The notes under the pieces: model-generated
Database searches by the model: none
What the model saw: the letters and a program-made list of their open reading frames with translations, nothing else
Told to the model about the DNA's origin: nothing
Translations under genes and position numbers: made by a program
Source: Verrucomicrobiia bacterium
GTDB lineage: Bacteria; Verrucomicrobiota; Verrucomicrobiia; Limisphaerales; UBA8199
Length of the DNA stretch: 56,098 bases
Assembly (NCBI GenBank): GCA_035946615.1
Contig: DASYZB010000121.1
Location: 1 to 56,098, forward strand
Direction: 5' to 3'
Shown here: one piece after another, positions 9,279 to 18,600 of the stretch
Layout: every line of letters begins with the position of its first letter
Position numbering within the stretch: position 1 is the first letter of the stretch

Positions 9279-10277
9279 TTACTTCGCGGCGGGCAGGCGG
9301 GAGATGGCCCGCATGTATTGGGCGCGCTCGAAGGCGCTGGGGTCGGCGCAGTTTTTCTGGCTGAGGCTGCCTTTGAGTTGAGTGACCGATGTGTATTCAT
9401 GCTCTTCCATCCAGGCGACCATGTCGCGTTCGATGACCCCAATTTGCCGCACGCCATGGCGGATGATGGCCGAGCAGAGCATCGTCACGTCCGCCCCTGC
9501 CATGAGCATCTTGAGGACATCCGAAGCGCGGTGGATGCCGCTGGTAGCGGCGAGGCTGGCCCGCAGTTTGCCGTAGAGCAAAGCAATCCAGCGCAGCGGC
9601 AGGCGCATGGCCATCGGTGTGCTCAGGAGAATGTTGGGTTTGATTTCCAGGGTTTCGAGGTCAATGTCAGGCTGATAAAACCGGTTGAAGAGCACCAAGC
9701 CATTAGCCCCTGCCTTGTCGAGACGCTTGGCCATATTGGCGAAGTTGGTGAAAAAGGGGCTGAGCTTGACCGCTACAGGGATACTCACGGCGGCCCTAAC
9801 GGCTTTCACAATGGCGATGTAATTCTGCTCGATGCGGGTAGATGTCAATTCCACGTCGGTGGGGATATAGTAGATGTTCAGTTCGAGGGCATCGGCGCCC
9901 GCCTCCTGGACACCCTTGGCATACTCAGTCCATCCGCCGCCCGAGGAGCAATTCAGGCTGGCTATGACAGGAATGGCCACCGCCGCCTTGGCCTTGGAGA
10001 TGTGCTTGAGGTATTCGTCTGGTCCGAGTCGGAACTCTTCCGGCTCCGGGAAATAAGTCAGGGCTTCCGGAGTGCTGAAGGTGCCCTGTTCGAGGTTCTT
10101 GGCTAGCTCGGCACTCTCCTGCCGGAGTTGTTCTTCAAAAAGCGAATAGAGGACAACCGCCGAGGCTCCGTTGTCTTCCATTTGTTTAATGGAGTCGATC
10201 TCCTCGGACAACGGAGAAGCGGCCAGAACGAGCGGGGTGCGCAGTTTGAGGCCGAGATAAGTAGTGGATAGGTCCAT
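9279..10277 (-). CDS. dihydroorotate dehydrogenase-like flavoprotein
   Basis: The 332-residue product has the FMN-binding TIM-barrel pattern of the DHOD family: TTYLGLKLRTPLVLAASPLS at the start, ALELNIYY, VAVKLSPFF and GIHRASDVLKMLMAGADVTM near the phosphate-binding end. The start follows the nifJ stop by only five bases on the same strand. From established knowledge, such DHOD-like proteins are often found next to nifJ and are distinct from true PyrD; they may form a redox unit with a ferredoxin oxidoreductase. The substrate is unknown. Confidence 0.85.
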   Translation of the reverse strand: MDLSTTYLGLKLRTPLVLAASPLSEEIDSIKQMEDNGASAVVLYSLFEEQLRQESAELAKNLEQGTFSTPEALTYFPEPEEFRLGPDEYLKHISKAKAAVAIPVIASLNCSSGGGWTEYAKGVQEAGADALELNIYYIPTDVELTSTRIEQNYIAIVKAVRAAVSIPVAVKLSPFFTNFANMAKRLDKAGANGLVLFNRFYQPDIDLETLEIKPNILLSTPMAMRLPLRWIALLYGKLRASLAATSGIHRASDVLKMLMAGADVTMLCSAIIRHGVRQIGVIERDMVAWMEEHEYTSVTQLKGSLSQKNCADPSAFERAQYMRAISRLPAAK

Positions 10278-10282
10278 AGGTT

Positions 10283-13200
10283 TTATGGATGCTGATCGAT
10301 GGATGCCTGGGGTTTGGATGCTGCCGCCGGAGCGGTGGCTGGTTTCAAATCACGCCCGGCCATGAATTGATAATGTTTCCAACGGCGGTCGGCATCGGCT
10401 TGAGCCTGGGTGAAGAGGCGCCGCGCATCCTCCGGTTTGCTCTTGGTGAGCATTTTGAATCGGTTCTCGGAGAGCAAATAGTCCTGCACCTTGGCCTTGG
10501 CAGCCGGTGAATCGAGCTGAAGCGGGTTTTCGCCGCGATCCGTTCTGCGGGGGTCGAAGCGGTAGAGCAGCCATTGGCCGGACTCGACGGCGAGTTTCTG
10601 CTGGCGCGCGCCGATGCCGGCATCCAGGGCGATGCCGTGGGCAATGCAATGGCTGTAAGCGATGATCAGCGAGGGACCGGGGTAAGACTCTGCTTCCAAG
10701 AATGCCTTGAGGGTATGTTCATCTTTATGCCCCATAGCAACGCTGGCCACGTAGATATGCCCGTATGTCATGGCAATTAGACCCAGGTCTTTCTTGCCGC
10801 CTGGTTTGCCGCCGGCGGCAAACTTCGCCACGGCGCCGCGTGGGGTCGATTTCGAGCATTGACCACCCGTATTCGAATAGACCTCGGTATCGAGCACCAG
10901 GACGTTCACATCCCTGCCGCTGGCCAGAACATGGTCCAGGCCGCCATAACCGATGTCATACGCCCAGCCGTCCCCGCCAATTATCCAAACACTTTTGCGT
11001 ACAAGCTGGTCGGCCAGCGGTAGGAGCAATTTGGCTCCAGGCCCGTCGATGGTGTGGAGTTTTGCTTTCAGTGCGGCGACTCGCTCGCGTTGATCGTAAA
11101 TGCCGGCCTCATCGGCCTGGATGGCCTCCAGGATGCCGGCCACCAGGTCTTGCCCGATTGTCCCCGCCAATTTCCGAAGAAGTTCACCGGCCATTTCCTT
11201 CTGCTTGTCGATAGAGACACGGAAACCGAGGCCGAACTCGGCATTATCCTCGAAGAGGGAATTGCACCAGGTCGGTCCCCTGCCCTGCGCATTTTTGGCA
11301 TAAGGTGTCGTCGGCAAATTGCCGCCATAAATTGAAGAACAGCCGGTGGCATTGGCGATGACAGCGCGGTCGCCGAATAACTGGGTCAACAGCTTCAGAT
11401 AAGGCGTCTCACCGCAGCCGGCGCAGGCCCCGGAGAACTCGAAGAGCGGTTGCATGACCTGTTGCTGGCGCAAGGTGGTGAGTTTGAGCTTGCGCCGATC
11501 GAACTCCGGCAGCCCGAGGAAGAAATCCCAATTCTCGCGCTCCTGCAGGCGCAATGGGGCTTGAGGGCGCATATTGATCGCCTTGAGTTTGCTCTCGGTC
11601 TTATTGCGAGCGGGACACACCTCGACGCACAAGGTGCAGCCGGTGCAGTCTTCCGCCGCAACTTGCAACGTCCACTTCATCCCCTTCCATTCCGGAGCGC
11701 GGGCATCGGTGGATTTAAAATCAGCCGGGGCTGTGGCCAGGTCTTTGGGTTCATAGACCTTGGCGCGGATGGTGGCATGGGGGCAGATGGCAACGCATTT
11801 CATGCATTGGATGCACACCACCGGGTCCCACACGGGAATCTCGAGGGCCAGATTGCGCTTTTCGTACTGCGCTGTAGCCGTGGGGAAAGTGCCGTCGCAT
11901 GAAAAGGCGCTGACGGGCAGATCATCGCCGCGCCCGCCGGCCAAAGCGCCCAGCACCGTGCGGACATAAGGCGGCGCATTTTGAGTAACGCCCGGCAGAA
12001 GGGGCCCGGTCCCGTTGACCGAACTAGTGGGCGACACTTCGTGCAGATGGGCTAGTGTGTTATCCACCGCCTTGAGGTTCATTTGGACGACCTCCTCGCC
12101 CTTCCTGCCGTAGGTCTTGCGAATGGATTCTTTGATGGCGTCAATGGCCTCAGCCTTAGGCAGAACGCCTGAAAGCGCGAAGAAGCACACCTGCATGATG
12201 GTATTAATGCGCCCACCCATTCCGCTGTCGCGAGCCACGCGGGTGGCGTCAATGACATAGAGGCGGGCCTTGCGATCAATCAAGGTTTGCTGGACCGGGG
12301 TTGGCAATCGCGCCCAGACTTCGTCCTTGGAGAATGGCGTATTGAGCAGAAGAGTCCCGCCGGGGACAAGGTTCCTGGCCATTTCATAGCGTTCGAGGAA
12401 CACCGGTTGATGGCAGGCAACGAAGTTGGCCTTGGTGATGAGGTAGGTGGAGCGAATCGGCTCGGGGCCAAAGCGCAGATGGGAGACAGTCATGGACCCG
12501 GATTTTTTCGAGTCATAGACGAAATACCCCTGGGCAAAGTTTGGAGTCTCTTCACCGATAATTTTTATCGAATTCTTGTTGGCGCCCACCGTCCCATCAG
12601 CGCCCAGGCCGTAGAACATCGCCCGGATGACGTGGTCCGGTTCGGTGGAAAAGTCCTCATCCCAGGGGAGGCTGGTATGAGACACGTCGTCGGTGATACC
12701 GACGGTGAAGTGGTTCTTGGGAGCCGCTTGCTTGAGGTTGTCGAAAACGGCCTTCACCATTGCGGGTGTAAATTCTTTCGAGGACAGGCCGTAGCGGCCA
12801 CCAAAGACCTTCGGCAAACCCTTGAGCCGGCCCCAGCCACTGGCCTGGGCCTCGAACAACGCGGCGATGACATCCTGATAGAGCGGTTCGCCTGAGGCAC
12901 CCGGCTCCTTGGTGCGGTCCAGCACCGCGATGGATTTAACGCTCGCCGGCAAAGATTCGACGAACCGTTTGCCGTCGAATGGCCGGTACAACCGGACTTT
13001 AACCAAACCGATTTTCTCGCCGCGTTTGGCGAGGTGCTCGACTGCCTCGTGAGCTGCTTCGCAACCGGAGCCCATCAGCACCAAAACGCGTTCGGCATCC
13101 GGCGCGCCAACATATTCGAAGAGTTCATAGTGCCGGCCCACGCGCGCGCCAAACTCCTTCATGACCTTCTCGGTGATGTCCGCGCAGGCGGCGTAGAATG

Positions 13201-13984
13201 GGTTGACGGTCTCGCGGGCCTGGAAAAAGGCATCCGGGTTTTGGGCCGTGCCGCGGAGCACTGGCCGGTCGGGAGTCATGGCGCGCCCGCGATGGGCAGC
13301 GATCAATTCGTCATCAATCAGGGCGGCTAAATCGTCCTTGGACAGAAGCTGAATCTTCGAGACCTCGTGTGAGGTGCGAAAGCCGTCAAAGAAATGAACG
13401 AAGGGAATGCGTGAGCGGAGCGAAGCGGCCTGGGAAATCAATGCGAAGTCCATTGTCTCTTGAACGGAGGCGGCGGCGAGCATGCCCCACCCAGTCGAGC
13501 GGCAGGCCATGACGTCGCTGTGATCGCCAAAGATCGAAAGGGCGTGGGTGGCCACCGTCCGGGCAGTTACGTGGAAAACCGTCGGCAGCAGTTCACCGGC
13601 AATTTTGAACATGTTGGGGATCATCAACAGCAGACCTTGGGAAGCGGTGAAGGTGGTGCTGAGGGTCCCGGTTTGCAGCGCGCCATGCACAGCCCCCACC
13701 GCGCCGCCTTCGCTTTGCATCTCGACAATAGCCGGGATGGTGTCCCAGAGATTGGTTTTGCCCTCGGAAGCCCATTGGTCGCACCACTCGGCGATAGGCG
13801 AGGAGGGGGTGATGGGATAAATTGCCATTACCTCATTGAGCTGATAGGCAACGTACGCAGCCGCTTCGTTCCCATCGAGGGTCTTGAAATGCGCCGGCGT
13901 GGCCTTGTGCCCCTTGCTATTAGGCTGGACGGCGGGTTCGGCACGACGTTTGTTGAGAACGGGTGAGGTCTTATTCATAGCCAT
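10283..13984 (-). CDS. nifJ: pyruvate:ferredoxin (flavodoxin) oxidoreductase
   Basis: A single-chain PFOR of about 1233 residues that converts pyruvate, CoA and oxidised ferredoxin to acetyl-CoA and CO2. Visible in order: domain I (LDGNEAAAYVAYQLNEVMAI, YPITPSSP), the pyruvate-binding transketolase-like region, the two [4Fe-4S] motifs CIQCMKCVAICP and CTGCTLCVEVCP, the proximal cluster start CAGCGETPY, and the thiamine-binding block with GDGWAYDIGYGG and DTEVYSNTGGQ. Length fits the homodimeric family. The ATG at 13984 is chosen (13978 is an alternative); an upstream TTG frame to 14041 would cross the direct-repeat element and is less likely. An operon with the DHOD-like gene is suggested by the five-base gap. 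Confidence 0.95.
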   Translation of the reverse strand: MAMNKTSPVLNKRRAEPAVQPNSKGHKATPAHFKTLDGNEAAAYVAYQLNEVMAIYPITPSSPIAEWCDQWASEGKTNLWDTIPAIVEMQSEGGAVGAVHGALQTGTLSTTFTASQGLLLMIPNMFKIAGELLPTVFHVTARTVATHALSIFGDHSDVMACRSTGWGMLAAASVQETMDFALISQAASLRSRIPFVHFFDGFRTSHEVSKIQLLSKDDLAALIDDELIAAHRGRAMTPDRPVLRGTAQNPDAFFQARETVNPFYAACADITEKVMKEFGARVGRHYELFEYVGAPDAERVLVLMGSGCEAAHEAVEHLAKRGEKIGLVKVRLYRPFDGKRFVESLPASVKSIAVLDRTKEPGASGEPLYQDVIAALFEAQASGWGRLKGLPKVFGGRYGLSSKEFTPAMVKAVFDNLKQAAPKNHFTVGITDDVSHTSLPWDEDFSTEPDHVIRAMFYGLGADGTVGANKNSIKIIGEETPNFAQGYFVYDSKKSGSMTVSHLRFGPEPIRSTYLITKANFVACHQPVFLERYEMARNLVPGGTLLLNTPFSKDEVWARLPTPVQQTLIDRKARLYVIDATRVARDSGMGGRINTIMQVCFFALSGVLPKAEAIDAIKESIRKTYGRKGEEVVQMNLKAVDNTLAHLHEVSPTSSVNGTGPLLPGVTQNAPPYVRTVLGALAGGRGDDLPVSAFSCDGTFPTATAQYEKRNLALEIPVWDPVVCIQCMKCVAICPHATIRAKVYEPKDLATAPADFKSTDARAPEWKGMKWTLQVAAEDCTGCTLCVEVCPARNKTESKLKAINMRPQAPLRLQERENWDFFLGLPEFDRRKLKLTTLRQQQVMQPLFEFSGACAGCGETPYLKLLTQLFGDRAVIANATGCSSIYGGNLPTTPYAKNAQGRGPTWCNSLFEDNAEFGLGFRVSIDKQKEMAGELLRKLAGTIGQDLVAGILEAIQADEAGIYDQRERVAALKAKLHTIDGPGAKLLLPLADQLVRKSVWIIGGDGWAYDIGYGGLDHVLASGRDVNVLVLDTEVYSNTGGQCSKSTPRGAVAKFAAGGKPGGKKDLGLIAMTYGHIYVASVAMGHKDEHTLKAFLEAESYPGPSLIIAYSHCIAHGIALDAGIGARQQKLAVESGQWLLYRFDPRRTDRGENPLQLDSPAAKAKVQDYLLSENRFKMLTKSKPEDARRLFTQAQADADRRWKHYQFMAGRDLKPATAPAAASKPQASIDQHP

Positions 13985-14023
13985 TAAAGATAAGGTAATT
14001 GTGCGCCCGGTTGCTGGACCGGA

Positions 14024-14059
14024 CTTCACCCTCTTTGGCAAAAGTTCACCCTATTTTGC
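14024..14059 (-). promoter_or_regulatory. 36-bp direct-repeat element upstream of nifJ
   Basis: Read on the minus strand, this is GCAAAATAGGGTGAACTTTT followed by GCCAAAGAGGGTGAAG: two copies of a GCMAAAKAGGGTGAA-like unit with a 20-bp period, ending 40 bases before the nifJ start codon. A near-identical element (31 of 36 bases) lies upstream of the acyl-CoA synthetase at 23978-24013. Tandem half-sites two helical turns apart suggest a transcription factor binding one DNA face. The function is inference. Confidence 0.55.
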
Positions 14060-14081
14060 GGGAGCCTGAACTTTTATTGTG

Positions 14082-15926
14082 TCACTCGATATCCGCCTCG
14101 ATTGGTTCTGTTTCCGAGGCATTGAGGGCCTGTCGGTTGGCGCGCGCTTCCTTGGCTCTTTCCAGAGCGGCCCAGAGCCCGGAGCGGGTTATCAACCCGA
14201 TAGGGCAATCGGGATTTTTACGCGTCACCACAGGCAGATTGCCGACATCTTTGGCCGCAAATCGCTTTAAGATGATAAACAGGTCTTCATCAGGATAAGC
14301 CGCGCTGGATTCAAGCAGCCGCAGGTCCTTGGCACGGACGGATTGTTGCTGTTGTTGTGGCAGCCGGTGTATGGCCAGCAGCGTGATGCGACCGGAGAGC
14401 TTATTCTCTTCGACCACCGGCAGGCTGGCTAAACCGTAATCGCCCATCAAAGTCATTGCTTCAGCCACGGGCGCATTGGCGTGGACATAAACCGGCAAGT
14501 GGATCATCACGTCAGCGGTCTTAACTCGCCGAAGGGCGATGGGCTCGAACTCATCGGCGTGGAACGGCGAGGCCAGGCGGTTATCGACCTGGGCGGAAAA
14601 AATCGTTCTCTTTCCCGAAAGAATGAACGCGGTGACCACGGCGAACATCGCCGGGGCTAACAGGCCATAGCCACCCGTCATCTCCGAAATCATGATGATG
14701 GTTGAAATCGGCGCTTTGGCTGACGCCGCAAAAAAGGCAATCATCCCGACAATTGCGTAAATGCCGGGATAAGGCACGACGGATGGGAAAAGGTACGCTG
14801 CTCCGTAACCGAAGGCGCCTCCGAACATTCCCCCCGTAACCACGCTCGGTCCGAAGACGCCGCCTGAATTGCCGGAGCCGAGAGTCAATGACGCCCCCAC
14901 GATTTCGGCGATCGCCGCTCCAAGCAGCAATAAAGGCGGCAACATATGCACATTCTGAGAGATAGCAAATTGCGCCCAACCGTATCCCGTTCCAATTACC
15001 GACGGAAAGACGAGTCCGATGAGGCCCGTGCAACCGCCGCCAATGGCGGTCGCGACCCATAACGGGAAGCGTTTGAAAAACTTCTCAATGCGGAAAAAGA
15101 CAGCAAACAAAAATCGAGCGAGCAGGGCGCAGCCGACTCCCAGGAGGGCAAAGAGGACCAGGGACAAGGGGTGGTCAAATTGAGTTGCTTGAATCGGCAG
15201 ATCGAAAATGGGCTGAAACCCGGTAGCACCTCCAACAATCGTGTAACCGATGACGGACGCTATCAGACCTGGCACCAGCGCTTCGACTTCGAAATCTTCT
15301 TTATAAAAAATCTCCGCGGCAATAATCGCGCCCGCCAGCGGCGCTTTGAATATAGCGGCAATTCCGGCCCCCAATCCTGCAGCAAGGGCAAGGTTGCGTT
15401 CTCGCGCGGTGAGTTTAAGAGCGCCGGCAATACTGGCTCCGGTCGTGGCCCCGATCTGAGCGATTGGGCCTTCGCGTCCTGAAGTCAGCCCTCCGCCAAT
15501 GGTGATGGCCGACGTAATCAGTTTAAAGAGGGAGATTTTAAAACTGAGTTTCTCGTTATTGTGAAATGCGCGAATTGCCGCATTCGTGCCAATGCCGGCA
15601 GTCTGGGGGGCGAATTTCCAAGTCAGCAGTCCCCCGACCAAACCGGCTGCTGTGGTCACCAGCGGGAGCAGCCACGGACGGCTCACATGAAACGTGTAAT
15701 GGCTCACGGCGCCTTCCCCGCCGGGAAGCGGCGGCGTGTAGCCGACAATCGAGCCAAGAAGGGATTGAGTAATCAGGTGAATCGACCAACTTAATGCCAA
15801 GGCCCCCAGCCCGGCGCCGATGCCAATCAGGATTCCAATAAATCCCCATTTCCTCAGGAACGTGGCGCCCTGGCCAAGTTCCGGAATATGCTTAAACCAA
15901 CGTTGTTCAATCATCCGCTTCGACAT
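14082..15926 (-). CDS. ClC-type chloride channel/transporter with CBS domains
   Basis: The product has about ten membrane helices of the ClC family followed by a pair of CBS domains. Signature motifs are GREGPIAQIG, which holds the gating glutamate, and GNSGGVFGPSVVTGG; the first selectivity motif is the variant GIGTNAAI instead of GSGIP. The tail has CBS-like blocks DVMIHLPVYVHANAPVAEAM and VGNLPVVTRKNPDCPIGLI, with a run of five glutamines (LPQQQQQ) in between. CBS pairs bind adenine nucleotides and may gate transport. I chose the ATG at 15926; an in-frame GTG at 15989 would add 21 residues. It is divergent from the sigma-factor gene. Confidence 0.9.
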   Translation of the reverse strand: MSKRMIEQRWFKHIPELGQGATFLRKWGFIGILIGIGAGLGALALSWSIHLITQSLLGSIVGYTPPLPGGEGAVSHYTFHVSRPWLLPLVTTAAGLVGGLLTWKFAPQTAGIGTNAAIRAFHNNEKLSFKISLFKLITSAITIGGGLTSGREGPIAQIGATTGASIAGALKLTARERNLALAAGLGAGIAAIFKAPLAGAIIAAEIFYKEDFEVEALVPGLIASVIGYTIVGGATGFQPIFDLPIQATQFDHPLSLVLFALLGVGCALLARFLFAVFFRIEKFFKRFPLWVATAIGGGCTGLIGLVFPSVIGTGYGWAQFAISQNVHMLPPLLLLGAAIAEIVGASLTLGSGNSGGVFGPSVVTGGMFGGAFGYGAAYLFPSVVPYPGIYAIVGMIAFFAASAKAPISTIIMISEMTGGYGLLAPAMFAVVTAFILSGKRTIFSAQVDNRLASPFHADEFEPIALRRVKTADVMIHLPVYVHANAPVAEAMTLMGDYGLASLPVVEENKLSGRITLLAIHRLPQQQQQSVRAKDLRLLESSAAYPDEDLFIILKRFAAKDVGNLPVVTRKNPDCPIGLITRSGLWAALERAKEARANRQALNASETEPIEADIE

Positions 15927-16202
15927 ATCACCTGTAAAATCCGCAATGGCTGCCCAACTTTCGGCGTCACGGTAATTAAAGGAGGTCACCCCTGCACGGT
16001 AAATCAGGCTACAGCCGGCGCTTCGCCAAGTTCCGGCTGCTGGCTTTAGAACCTGTTTTAGTGTGTCATTGTCAGGCGCACAAAACGGATTCTTATAACA
16101 GCGTAGAGGATACGGTTTGGTGAGGAGGAAGCGCTGTTGGCCCGTTGGCCCTTGGCCTATTGACCATTGTGACGATGGCGTTGGGAAGGTATTCTCAGGG
16201 CT

Positions 16203-16973
16203 GTGAACGATGGGTCAAACGAGGATTCTTCAACCGCGCCGCCCGGCGTCAGAGGCCGAAGCCCGGTCTTTGTCACCACGCATTGGTCACTGGTGCTGAC
16301 GGCGCGGGGCAACGATTCCACCCAGGCGGCTTTGGCACTGGCCAGCCTGTGCCAAACTTATTGGTATCCTCTGTACGCCTACGTGCGCCGCCGCGGTTAC
16401 CCAACAGAGGATGCGCAGGATTTGACCCAGGAGTTTTTTGCGCGTCTGCTGGGGGAATGCTGGCTGACTCAGGCCGATCCCCAGCGCGGACGCTTTCGCA
16501 CTTTCCTCTTGAGCGCCATGAGCCATTTCCTGGCCAATGAATGGGACAAGGCTCGCGCGCAAAAGCGCGGCGGCGGCGTTCAATTGGTTCCACTGCAGCT
16601 CGATGCGGCTGAAACACGTTACGGCAAGGAACCGGCCGACGCCTTCACTCCCGAGCAAGCCTATGAGCGGCGGTGGGCGGTGACCCTGCTGGATGAGGTG
16701 TTGGCGCGGCTCCAAAATGAGTGCGCCTCGGAAGGCGACTCCCAACTGTTTGAGACGCTCAAGCCGTGCCTGGCCGGTGAGAGCGGCCATCAACCTTACG
16801 CGGCTCTGGCCAGCAAACTGCGGCTTTCGGAGGGGGCAGTCAAAGTCGCGGTGCACCGGCTGCGCCAGCGGTTCCGAAAGCTGTTGCGGCAGGAAATTGC
16901 CAACACAGTCCTTAGGCCGGAAGAGGTGGATGAAGAGATGCACCATCTTTTTGCCGTGCTGGCAGGCCGATAA
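16203..16973 (+). CDS. ECF-type RNA polymerase sigma factor
   Basis: The 256-residue product has sigma region 2 (YWYPLYAYVRRRGYPTEDAQDLTQEFFARLL, about residues 53-83) and region 4 (YAALASKLRLSEGAVKVAVHRLRQRFRKLL, about 198-228), separated by a long linker and preceded by the opening THWSLVLTA typical of the planctomycete/verrucomicrobial ECF group. That group is usually encoded beside a Ser/Thr kinase, as here. The start codon is GTG at 16203. The 72-base gap to the kinase holds a near-perfect palindrome at 17011-17031. It should direct RNA polymerase to a regulon that cannot be read from this window. Confidence 0.88.
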   Translation: MNDGSNEDSSTAPPGVRGRSPVFVTTHWSLVLTARGNDSTQAALALASLCQTYWYPLYAYVRRRGYPTEDAQDLTQEFFARLLGECWLTQADPQRGRFRTFLLSAMSHFLANEWDKARAQKRGGGVQLVPLQLDAAETRYGKEPADAFTPEQAYERRWAVTLLDEVLARLQNECASEGDSQLFETLKPCLAGESGHQPYAALASKLRLSEGAVKVAVHRLRQRFRKLLRQEIANTVLRPEEVDEEMHHLFAVLAGR

Positions 16974-17010
16974 TTCCGAAGCCCGAGAACGTTTTCCTGT
17001 AACCTCGTTG

Positions 17011-17031
17011 CCTGGTTTCTTAAGAACCAGG
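17011..17031. promoter_or_regulatory. near-perfect 21-bp palindrome before the kinase gene
   Basis: The sequence reads CCTGGTTTCTTAAG then AACCAGG, an inverted repeat with one mismatch, 14 bases before the kinase start codon. It could be an operator or an mRNA hairpin between sigma and kinase genes. It lacks a T-tract, so an intrinsic terminator is unlikely. Confidence 0.35.
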
Positions 17032-17045
17032 TAGAAAGGTCAAAT

Positions 17046-17954
17046 ATGGATACCTTGCGAATATGTCCGAGTTGCGGGAAACCGTTAGCCGCCGATGCGC
17101 CGCAAGGCATCTGCCCGGAGTGCCTGATGAAAGCGGGAATGGGCAGCACGGCCGGCGCGCCGGCCAGTGGCCGAGGGTTCGTGCCGCCAAGCGTGCATGA
17201 TATTGCTCAACTGTTTCCTCAATTGGAGATTCTGGAAGTGATTGGGCACGGAGGGATGGGCGCCGTGTATAGAGCGCGCCAGCCGGGCCTGGACCGGCTC
17301 GTAGCGCTCAAGATCCTGCCGCCCCGCCCCGGAAACGACCTCGGATTTACGGATCGGTTTACCCGCGAGGCCCGCGCGCTGGCGAAGCTGAACCATCCCC
17401 ACATCGTATCGGTTTATGATTTCGGCCAGGCAGCTGGTCTGCATTATTTCCTCATGGAGTACGTCGATGGGCCGAACCTGCGCCAGGTCGAGCAGTCCGG
17501 CAAGCTCACGCCCCGGCAAGCCCTCCAGATCATTCCACAAATCTGTGAGGCGCTCCAATTCGCGCATGATGAATGGATCGTCCACCGGGACATCAAACCC
17601 GAAAACGTTTTGTTGGATAAAAAGGGCCGGGTGAAAATTGCCGATTTCGGCCTGGCCATGATCATGAACCAGGCGCCACAGAATTTCAGGCTTACCGGCA
17701 CACGAGATGTCATGGGCACGCCGCACTACATGGCGCCTGAACAAGTCGAGCATCCACAGGCAGTAGATCATCGCGCGGACATTTATTCTCTCGGCGTGGT
17801 CTTCTATGAAATGCTCACTGGGGAATTGCCACTGGGCCGTTTCGGACCGCCTTCTTCCCGGGGAGGGAATGTGAAGATTGACGTGCGACTGGTTGAAGGG
17901 CAGGGGAAGGTTTTCATAAAGGACCTTCGCCTCGAGGCGAACCGCCGCCTCTAA
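17046..17954 (+). pseudogene. Ser/Thr protein kinase truncated and fused to a foreign tail
   Basis: The first about 265 residues are a PknB-type kinase: an N-terminal zinc ribbon (Cys7, Cys10, Cys23, Cys26), the glycine loop IGHGGMGAVYRAR, Lys89 in VALKIL, the catalytic HRDIKPEN, DFGLAM and the APE segment MAPEQVEHP. The frame then leaves the kinase fold after ELPLGRFGPPS and ends with GKVFIKDLRL, which closely resembles the C-terminal GKVWIKDVELLK of the next gene. Family members in this phylum normally exceed 500 residues with a membrane helix and a sensor domain. The kinase C-lobe end and sensor are lost, probably by deletion between the kinase and a copy of the downstream gene family. It may still be translated. 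Confidence 0.75.
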
Positions 17955-18013
17955 TCCGTCTCTCCGACAACGTCACCCGTGTGGTCTTTCCGAAGCTCCA
18001 AAAACTCAAACGC

Positions 18014-18505
18014 ATGAATACAATGAAATGCTCGCTCATCCTCCTGAGTTTGCTCGGCCCACTGATGGGAGCCGCTGCCGACCGCAAAACCGAAACCCTC
18101 AAGAGATTCTCGTCCTCAGACCGAACCATCTCCAAGGACCTGAAGTCCACTGAGGACCATGCGTGGCTTACAGACTGCCACAAGCCGCAGGTGATTCGGT
18201 TGTTCGAACTTGCCGACCCGGGAGTGGACCATTGCGTGGTGATCTATCGCGCCAAGATCAAAAGTGAAGCGCTGGACGGCCAGGCGTACCTGGAAATGTG
18301 GTGCCGTTTCGCAGGAAAAGGGGAGTTCTTTTCACGGGGCCTAATGCACCCAATCTCTGGCTCGAATGACTGGGCCTCGCACGAAACCCCTTTCTTTCTC
18401 AAAAAGGGAGAAAAGCCAGACCTGATCAAACTGAACCTTGTCGTTAAAGGCACAGGCAAGGTTTGGATAAAGGACGTGGAACTGCTTAAAGCGGCGGCGA
18501 AATGA
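18014..18505 (+). CDS. small secreted protein of unknown function
   Basis: A 163-residue product with a signal peptide (LILLSLLGPLMGAAA). The ATG at 18014 is preferred over one at 17981, which would add a charged N-terminus. The mature part contains a jelly-roll-like pattern AYLEMWCRFAGKGEFFSRG, then SGSNDW, ETPFFLKKGEKPDLIKLNL and GKVWIKDVELL. Its last segment is related to the tail fused onto the kinase upstream, so at least two copies of this family once lay here. From memory, relatives occur beside ECF sigma/kinase gene sets in Verrucomicrobia; the function is unknown. Confidence 0.7.
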   Translation: MNTMKCSLILLSLLGPLMGAAADRKTETLKRFSSSDRTISKDLKSTEDHAWLTDCHKPQVIRLFELADPGVDHCVVIYRAKIKSEALDGQAYLEMWCRFAGKGEFFSRGLMHPISGSNDWASHETPFFLKKGEKPDLIKLNLVVKGTGKVWIKDVELLKAAAK

Positions 18506-18533
18506 GGCAGTTGCGGCTTAATGGTTCCTCTAT

Positions 18534-18590
18534 AGTGGCTTGAACCCTGAGACCGAAAAAGGATGCGCTTCAGCTCTTAGCCGAGGATCA
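18534..18590 (+). repeat. dispersed intergenic repeat, copy 1
   Basis: This stretch (AGTGGCTTGAACCCTGAG ... ATGCGCTTCAGCTCTTA ... CCGAGGATCA) resembles 30408-30479, which has the same blocks with a 13-base insertion. Both copies are intergenic and in the same orientation, so it looks like a member of a dispersed non-coding repeat family. Confidence 0.5.
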
Positions 18591-18600
18591 AGGGGAGTCT

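Noticed and set aside
14024-14059. Direct-repeat element as a sigma-54 promoter
   Set aside because: It lacks the GG and GC pair at -24/-12 spacing; the 20-bp period does not fit.
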